This document shows, one piece after another, positions 1 through 6,990 of a stretch of DNA of 6,990 nucleotides. The DNA comes from an uncultured Actinoplanes sp. Its GTDB lineage: Bacteria > Actinomycetota > Actinomycetes > Mycobacteriales > Micromonosporaceae. The first letter of the stretch is position 1; the number at the start of each line of letters is the position of its first letter. The notes beneath the pieces are model-generated. The model was not told the DNA's origin. It worked only from the letters and a program-made list of their open reading frames with translations, and did no database searches. The stretch covers positions 1 to 6,990 of the forward strand of contig CAKUMG010000293.1 in assembly GCA_934667465.1 (NCBI GenBank), in the 5' to 3' direction. The position numbers were made by a program, and so were the translations under genes.

Positions 1-1368
1 AGCCAGGGCCGCCACGTCGGCAAGCTCGTCCTCGAGGTGGGCGACGGCCTCGGCGGCGGCACGGTACTGATCACCGGCGGGACCGGCGGGGTCGGCTCGC
101 TGGTGGCCCGGCACCTGGTCACCGGGCACGGCGTCCGCAGCCTGCTGCTGGCCGGCCGCCGCGGACCGGCCGCCGACGGGGTGCCGGAGCTGGTCGCGGA
201 GCTGGAGGACGCCGGCGCGGCGGTGCGGGTCGTGGCGTGCGACGTCGCCGACCCGGGCGCCGTGGCGGACCTGCTGACCGGGCTGCCCGGCCGGTACCCG
301 CTGACCGCTGTCGTGCACGCGGCGGGCGTGCTCGCCGACGGCACCCTGGAATCGCTCACCGGCGACAGCGTCGACCGGGTGCTGCGGGCCAAGGTCGCCG
401 GTGCGGTGAACCTGCACGAGCTGACCCAGGACCGCCCGCTGTCGGCGTTCATTCAGTTCTCCGCCCTGGCGGGCACGCTGGGCACCGCCGGGCAGGCCAA
501 CTATGCCGCGGCCAACGGATTCCTGGACGGTCTGGCGGCGGCGCGGCGCGCCTCCGGCCGGGCTGCCACCTCGCTGGCCTGGGGGTGGTGGGAACAGGCC
601 AGCGGCATGACCGGGAACCTGGAGCAGGCCGACCTGTCCCGGCTGCGCCGGATGGGCGTGGGCCCGCTGCCGACCACGACGGCGCTGGCCCTGTTCGACA
701 CGGCCCGCGCGCTGGACAAGGCGGTGCTGATCCCGGCGCGGATCGACCCGGCGGCGCTGCGCGGCAGGCCCGCCGACGAGCTGCCGCTGCTGCTGCGCGA
801 CCTGGTCGGCGCGGGCCGGGCGGCCCGCGGCGGTGCCCGTACGGCCGCGGTCGATGGTTCTCGCAATCTGCTCGACCGGCTGGCCGTCCTGCCCGCGGAC
901 GAGGCGGAAGCCACCCTGCGGAGCTGGGTCGGCGACCAGGTCGCCGTCGTGCTCGGCCACCCGGCCGGCACGGTCATCGACGCCGGTCAGGCGTTCACCG
1001 TGCTCGGGTTCGACTCGCTGACCTCGGTGGAGCTCTGCAACCGGCTGGCGGCGGCGACCGGGCTGCGGCTGCCCTCCACCCTCGTGTTCAGCTACCCGAC
1101 CCCGGACGAACTGGGCCGGCACCTGCACGAGCTGCTGCGCCCGGCGGTCGAGCCGGCCGCGGCCGAGGAGGCGGCGATCCGTGAGGTGCTGCGCACGGTC
1201 TCGATCGACCGGCTGCGCAGCGTGGGCATTCTCGATCACATTCTGGCCTGTGCCGCACCGGAACCGCCGGAGGCCGGCGGGCCGGCGGCCGACACCGATC
1301 CGGACGAACTCGCGGACCTGGACCTGGAGGCGCTCCTCGAGCTGGCTCTGGACGAGAGGGGTATCTGA
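1..1368 (+). CDS. Type I modular PKS, 3' end: enoylreductase tail, ketoreductase, ACP, C-terminal docking domain (5' partial)
   Basis: The frame is open from base 1, so the gene starts upstream; the GTG at 37 is an internal Val. Residues below count from base 1 (455 in window). Residues 1-13 ([11 protein letters not shown]...) match the end of a PKS enoylreductase, implying a fully reducing module. Residues about 20-205 are a ketoreductase (NADPH motif TGGTGGVG) that would reduce the beta-keto group of the ACP-bound chain. Lys131, Tyr168 and Asn172 of the active site are present, but the catalytic Ser position (Tyr minus 13, residue 155) is Ala. LAD at 111-113 resembles the LDD fingerprint of B-type ketoreductases, and there is no A-type Trp at Tyr minus 8. 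Residues about 291-379 are an ACP; GFDSL carries the phosphopantetheine Ser339 (1015-1017). The tail (about 388-455), with a helix-forming stretch and an acidic end [14 protein letters not shown], is a typical C-terminal docking domain. There is no thioesterase, so the chain passes on. Confidence 0.95.
   Translation, partial: SQGRHVGKLVLEVGDGLGGGTVLITGGTGGVGSLVARHLVTGHGVRSLLLAGRRGPAADGVPELVAELEDAGAAVRVVACDVADPGAVADLLTGLPGRYPLTAVVHAAGVLADGTLESLTGDSVDRVLRAKVAGAVNLHELTQDRPLSAFIQFSALAGTLGTAGQANYAAANGFLDGLAAARRASGRAATSLAWGWWEQASGMTGNLEQADLSRLRRMGVGPLPTTTALALFDTARALDKAVLIPARIDPAALRGRPADELPLLLRDLVGAGRAARGGARTAAVDGSRNLLDRLAVLPADEAEATLRSWVGDQVAVVLGHPAGTVIDAGQAFTVLGFDSLTSVELCNRLAAATGLRLPSTLVFSYPTPDELGRHLHELLRPAVEPAAAEEAAIREVLRTVSIDRLRSVGILDHILACAAPEPPEAGGPAADTDPDELADLDLEALLELALDERGI
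1354..1361 (+). promoter_or_regulatory. Ribosome binding site for the KS-AT-ACP module gene
   Basis: The purine run GAGAGGGG ends 8 nt before ATG 1370. It lies inside the last codons of the upstream PKS gene, whose TGA ends at 1368, so the two genes are 1 bp apart and probably translationally coupled. It fixes the start at 1370 rather than at earlier in-frame ATG or GTG codons that would overlap the upstream gene. Confidence 0.75.
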
Positions 1369-1369
1369 C

Positions 1370-4003
<2,634 letters not shown>

Positions 4004-4048
4004 CTCGCCGAGCTCATCGTCCGGGGCGGGACGGTCGACTGGGCCGCC

Positions 4049-4480
4049 GTGTCCGGGCCGGGCCGCCGGGTGGACCTGCCGACGTACGCATTCCAGCGGC
4101 AGCGGTACTGGGTGAACTCCGCCGCGCCCGCGGCGGTGGCGGAGTTGCCGGCGGCAACCCCGCCCGCGGCCGAGGAACCCCAGGTACCCCTATCCGACCA
4201 GGTCTCCGTGCTGCCCGACGGCGACGCCACGGCCCTCGTCCTGGCGCACGTGCTGGACAAGGTCGCCGTCGTCCTGGGGCAGGACTCCGGCTCGGCGATC
4301 AACCCGGACCGGCAGTTCAAGGAGATCGGCTTCGACTCGCTGCTCTCCATGGAGCTGAGCAAGCGCCTCACCGCCTCGACCGGGCTCAAGCTGAGGGCGA
4401 ATCTGGTGCTGCGCCACCCCTCTCCGCGGAAAGTCGCCGGGCACATCGTCACCGCCATGACGACCCGCGTTCCCCAATAG
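4049..4480 (+). CDS. PKS post-AT linker and ACP, C-terminal piece of the interrupted module gene
   Basis: This is the same reading frame as the gene starting at 1370, downstream of the TAG. GTG 4049 is only the first convenient start: it lies inside the linker and has no well-placed Shine-Dalgarno sequence (the nearest G-rich run is about 18 nt upstream), so independent translation is doubtful. The sequence opens with the post-AT hallmark VDLPTYAFQRQRYW, then a linker rich in Ala and Pro, then an ACP of about 85 residues. Its GFDSL motif gives the phosphopantetheine Ser at 4337-4339, residue 990 of the read-through protein. The protein ends about 15 residues after the ACP fold, with neither thioesterase nor recognisable docking domain. 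This is consistent with handing the chain to the next protein's condensation domain. Treat it as the 3' part of one gene (1370-4480) unless an independent start is shown. Confidence 0.65.
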   Translation: MSGPGRRVDLPTYAFQRQRYWVNSAAPAAVAELPAATPPAAEEPQVPLSDQVSVLPDGDATALVLAHVLDKVAVVLGQDSGSAINPDRQFKEIGFDSLLSMELSKRLTASTGLKLRANLVLRHPSPRKVAGHIVTAMTTRVPQ

Positions 4481-4488
4481 AGTCGAGG

Positions 4489-4519
4489 GATCCTCCGGCG
4501 CTTCCCGTGCCGGAGGATC
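4489..4519 (+). terminator. Hairpin terminator-like element after the PKS module gene
   Basis: Perfect 11-bp arms, GATCCTCCGGC at 4489-4499 and GCCGGAGGATC at 4509-4519, enclose a 9-nt loop. It begins 9 nt after the TAG stop at 4478-4480. No U-tract follows, which is common for terminators of GC-rich actinobacteria. Position and stem strength suggest transcription ends here, making the NRPS gene at least partly a separate unit. Confidence 0.65.
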
Positions 4520-4535
4520 GTCCCGCCGGCGGGAC
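4520..4535. repeat. Perfect 16-bp palindrome abutting the terminator hairpin
   Basis: GTCCCGCCGGCGGGAC equals its own reverse complement and starts on the base after the hairpin's right arm. It could extend the termination structure, or be a binding site for a dimeric regulator of the downstream gene. It has no spacer, so as RNA it would form a hairpin only with a few bases opened at the tip. Confidence 0.6.
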
Positions 4536-4562
4536 AAGGAAAGCCCGGCCGCGGTCACCGAA

Positions 4563-4644
4563 TGAGGGTTGTTCAGGACCTTCCTTGAGCGGGCAGGTAG
4601 CCGCAGGTCAACGATTAGATCTCCACCGTCCTGAACAATCCTCA
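4563..4644. repeat. 82-nt inverted repeat with 17-nt arms
   Basis: The left arm TGAGGGTTGTTCAGGAC (4563-4579) pairs with the right arm GTCCTGAACAATCCTCA (4628-4644). The only mismatch is G4568 opposite T4639, which becomes a G-U pair in + strand RNA, so all 17 positions can pair. The spacer is 48 nt. It stands out as AT-richer than the coding DNA. Possible roles are a paired operator, a structured 5' leader of the NRPS transcript, a second terminator, or the remnant of a small inverted-repeat element. I found no flanking target duplication. Confidence 0.7.
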
Positions 4645-4720
4645 CTGTCTTGTAGAGCTGATTCACATCCCGGAAAATTGGGGGTGATTGGCGAACCTCT
4701 CCGATTCCCGAGCTTCTGCC

Positions 4721-4726
4721 GAGGAG
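4721..4726 (+). promoter_or_regulatory. Ribosome binding site for the NRPS gene
   Basis: GAGGAG lies 8 nt before GTG 4735, a near-ideal Shine-Dalgarno and spacing. The in-frame GTG at 4726 overlaps this site and has no comparable motif upstream, so 4735 is the better start. Confidence 0.8.
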
Positions 4727-4734
4727 TGATCTCT

Positions 4735-6990
4735 GTGCGCTCGTTCGATGCCTCTCCCGCACACAAAGGACTGTGGCTGGCGGACGGAATGGCGTCCGGC
4801 ACGCTGAACCACGCGCTGACGATGTGGGATGTGGCCGGCGAGCTGGACGCGGCCGCGATGGAATCCGCCTTCCGGCACGTGCTCGGCGAGGCGGAGGTCC
4901 TGCGGGTCAATTTCGTCGACGACGGCAAGGGACTGCGGGTCGTGTCCCGGGAGCTGGGGGAGTGGCGGCCGTTCTTCCTCGACCTCAGCGACGCCGGCGA
5001 CCCCGGTCAGGCCGCGCGGGACGCCCTGGCCGAGGTGGTGCGCGAGCCCTTCGACGTGGCGCGGGACCTGCTGTTCCGGCTCGGCGTGGTCAAGCTCGGC
5101 GCGGACCGTTCGCTGGTGGTGATCGCCTACCACCACCTGATCTCCGACGGCGTCGGCGCCGGCGGGCTGCTGTCGCGGCGGCTCGCCGAGGTCTACACGG
5201 CGCTGCTGCGGGGCCAGGCCGTGCCGGAGCTGCCGCACGCGTGGGATCTCGGGTCGTTCGCCGCCCTGTCCGCGCAGTACCTCGCCTCGGAGCAGGCCGG
5301 CGAGGACGTCGAGTTCTGGCGCGACTATCTCAAGGAGGCGCCGCCGGCGGCGCAGGTTCCCGGCGTCGTCGTCCCCGCGGCCCGGCTGGCGGAGCTCGCC
5401 GCGCCGGTGAGCGACGCGGACCGCTGGGCCGAGGTGGCCGGCGTGATCGGGATGACCGCCCGGACGCTGACCGTCCCGCGGGCCGAGGCCGACGCGTGGA
5501 CCGCGGCCGCGGAGTCGATGGGCGTGTGGCGCTCGTCGATGCTGACCACGGCCACGGCGGCGTTCCTGCGGCACCGCTGTGACCTGCCGGAGTTCCTGCT
5601 CTCGCTGGCCACCGGCAACCGCAGCGGCGCGGCGGGCACGACGCCCGGCCTGGCCGTGAACGTGGTGCCGGTCCGGGTCCGGGTGCCGCTGGGCACCACC
5701 TTCGCGGAGCTGGCCGACGCGATCGTCGACGAGACCTACGAGATCTCCGGGCACACCCTGTGCCACTACTCCGACATCCAGCGCGCGAGCGGCGCGGCGC
5801 CCAGCGAGCGCGGCAGCTTCGGCGCCGTCATGAACGTCATCGAGTTCGCCGACCAGATCTTCTTCGCCGACCACCCGGCGCGCTTCTCCGGAGCGACGAC
5901 CGGCAGCTTCAACGAGCTCTCGATCGGCGTCTACACCGACGGCACCGCCGGCAGCGACCTGTTCATCCGGCTGGACGCGCCCGCCAGTCTCTACTCCCGG
6001 GTGGAGCTGCGCCTGATCGGCGAGGACCTGATCGCCTTCGTACGGGCGGTCGTGGCGGGCCAGGCGCCGTCGATCGGCGCGCTGGACGTGGTCGGCGGCG
6101 CCGAGCGCGACCGGGTGCTGGCCGCACCCGGCGACAGCACCGCGGCGGTGTCCGAGGCCACGGTGGTGGAGCTGTTCGCCCGGCAGGTGGCCGCCGGCCC
6201 GGACGCCGTCGCGATCGTGTCCGGCGACGCGGCACTGTCCTACCGCGAGCTGGACGACCGGTCCACCCGGGCCGCCGCGGCGCTGCGCCGCCGGGGCATC
6301 GGCCCGGAGTCGGTCGTCGCGGTGGCGCTGCCCCGGTCCGCGGAGCTGGCCGCCGTGCTGCTGGGCGTGGTCAAGGCGGGCGGGGCCTACCTGACGATCG
6401 ACCCGGGTCTCGCGGCCGACGAGATCGGCGCGCGGGCCGCTGCCGCCGGCGCCCGTGCCCTGCTGGCCGGCGTCGCGATCACCGGCCCGGTCCCGGCCGT
6501 GCCGGTGATCGTGTCCGACGACCTCTGGGCGGACGCCGCCGGCGACGTCGTGCCCGCTCCGGTGCGCGCCGACAGCATCGTCGCCGTCACGGAGGTGCTG
6601 CTCACCCACCGCAACCTGGTCCGGTACGCCCTGGACCGGCACTGGTCGGACGCCGTTCCCGGCACCGTGCTCTGGCACCATTCCCCCGCCTCCGACGCGC
6701 TCGCCCTCGAACTGTGGGTGCCCCTGCTGAACGGTGGCCGGGTCGTCGTGGCCGGGCAGGCGGAGCTGGACGGCGACGCGCTCGCCACGGTCCGGGCCAC
6801 CCACCCCATCTCCCTGGCCTGGCTGCCCGCCGGCCTGGTCGCGGCCCTCGCGGCGCAGCGCCCCGAGAGTCTGGCCGGCCTGCGCGAGATCTGGACCCAG
6901 GCCGACGAGGTGCCCGCGGCGGCGCTGCACCGGCTCCGGGCGGCCGCCCCCGAACTGTCCATCGTCAACAGCCACGGCCCGGCCGCGACG
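4735..6990 (+). CDS. NRPS, N-terminal part: condensation domain and degenerate adenylation domain (3' partial)
   Basis: The frame is open for 752 codons from GTG 4735 to the window edge. Residues about 5-440 are a condensation domain, which forms the amide between an upstream carrier-bound acyl chain and a downstream amine. It starts with a C1-like motif (SPAHKGLWLA, His where Gln is usual) and has HHLISDG (HHxxxDG) at 133-139 with catalytic His134. From about 475 an adenylation domain follows: A1 LSYREL (501-506), A2 AGGAYLTIDP (from 548), and an A4-like segment with Asp654 at the place that normally holds the substrate amine. The A3 phosphate loop (usually YTSGSTGxPKG) is absent: VAV runs directly into TEVLLTHRNL near residue 619, about 10 residues short, in frame. 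The A5 motif, usually NxYGPTE, reads NSHGPAA (745-751). As read, this domain is unlikely to activate an amino acid. No carrier protein falls inside the window. Following a PKS ACP with no docking domain, it is the natural acceptor of the polyketide chain. Confidence 0.93.
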   Translation, partial: MRSFDASPAHKGLWLADGMASGTLNHALTMWDVAGELDAAAMESAFRHVLGEAEVLRVNFVDDGKGLRVVSRELGEWRPFFLDLSDAGDPGQAARDALAEVVREPFDVARDLLFRLGVVKLGADRSLVVIAYHHLISDGVGAGGLLSRRLAEVYTALLRGQAVPELPHAWDLGSFAALSAQYLASEQAGEDVEFWRDYLKEAPPAAQVPGVVVPAARLAELAAPVSDADRWAEVAGVIGMTARTLTVPRAEADAWTAAAESMGVWRSSMLTTATAAFLRHRCDLPEFLLSLATGNRSGAAGTTPGLAVNVVPVRVRVPLGTTFAELADAIVDETYEISGHTLCHYSDIQRASGAAPSERGSFGAVMNVIEFADQIFFADHPARFSGATTGSFNELSIGVYTDGTAGSDLFIRLDAPASLYSRVELRLIGEDLIAFVRAVVAGQAPSIGALDVVGGAERDRVLAAPGDSTAAVSEATVVELFARQVAAGPDAVAIVSGDAALSYRELDDRSTRAAAALRRRGIGPESVVAVALPRSAELAAVLLGVVKAGGAYLTIDPGLAADEIGARAAAAGARALLAGVAITGPVPAVPVIVSDDLWADAAGDVVPAPVRADSIVAVTEVLLTHRNLVRYALDRHWSDAVPGTVLWHHSPASDALALELWVPLLNGGRVVVAGQAELDGDALATVRATHPISLAWLPAGLVAALAAQRPESLAGLREIWTQADEVPAAALHRLRAAAPELSIVNSHGPAAT

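Larger units (their letters stand above)
4481..4734. other. Intergenic region between PKS and NRPS genes
   Basis: These 254 bases are clearly less GC-rich than the genes on either side, most visibly from about 4555 to 4700. They contain the terminator-like hairpin, the 16-bp palindrome and the 82-nt inverted repeat listed separately. I see no convincing gene on either strand. A promoter for the NRPS gene is expected between about 4645 and 4715, where the sequence is most AT-rich (for example around CGGAAAATTG), but I could not identify a -35/-10 pair I would defend. Confidence 0.7.

Noticed and set aside
4440..4480. Thioesterase or chain-release domain at the end of the PKS
   Set aside because: Only about 15 residues follow the ACP and there is no GxSxG hydrolase motif.
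4562..4588. ATG-started 8-codon frame (MRVVQDLP) in the left arm of the inverted repeat, as a possible leader peptide
   Set aside because: There is no well-placed ribosome binding site (AAGGA is about 20 nt upstream) and no run of a regulatory amino acid, so chance is enough.
4563..4644. Complete MITE or insertion sequence
   Set aside because: No target-site duplication flanks the arms and no transposase fragment lies nearby. It is kept only as an inverted repeat with an open explanation.
4663..6975. 770-codon open frame on the minus strand
   Set aside because: It is antisense to the NRPS gene. Its translation is low-complexity, rich in Arg, Gly, Gln and Asp, with no domain, as expected from the shadow frame of a very GC-rich gene.

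Overview
This 6,990-base window is very GC-rich, with strong G/C preference at third codon positions. It carries a modular type I polyketide synthase (PKS) to non-ribosomal peptide synthetase (NRPS) assembly line, all on the + strand. Base composition, GTG starts and domain style point to an actinomycete (Streptomyces, Micromonospora, Actinoplanes or a relative); I cannot name a genus or a product.

Layout. (1) 1-1368: 3' end of a large PKS gene. It holds the last residues of an enoylreductase, a complete ketoreductase (KR), an acyl carrier protein (ACP) and a C-terminal docking domain. (2) 1370-4480: a minimal extension module, with N-terminal docking helix, ketosynthase (KS), methylmalonyl-type acyltransferase (AT), post-AT linker and ACP. 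One in-frame amber codon (TAG, 4001-4003) breaks this frame in the post-AT linker, so the sequence as given encodes KS-AT (1370-4003) and a detached linker-ACP piece (to 4480). (3) 4481-4734: an intergenic region of lower GC with a terminator-like hairpin, an adjacent perfect 16-bp palindrome and a separate 82-nt inverted repeat. (4) 4735-6990: the 5' part of an NRPS gene (condensation domain, then adenylation domain) that runs off the window.

How the genes would work together. The chain on the first ACP would pass through matching docking domains to the KS of the second protein. It would be extended by one methylmalonyl unit with no reduction, giving an alpha-methyl-beta-ketoacyl-ACP. The NRPS condensation domain, whose HHxxxDG motif is intact, would then join that chain to an amine acceptor. 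The two PKS genes are 1 bp apart and surely co-transcribed. The NRPS gene sits behind a terminator-like element and may have its own promoter.

What is unusual. Three of the units seen here depart from the functional consensus: the KR has Ala in place of its catalytic Ser, the module gene has an in-frame TAG, and the adenylation domain lacks its A3 phosphate-binding loop and has a degraded A5 motif. KS, AT, both ACPs and the condensation domain keep all the key residues I could locate. This fits either a decaying cluster or an assembly line with non-canonical steps. I see no RNA gene, CRISPR array or complete mobile element. Domain and motif calls come from reading the translations by eye, without database searches.
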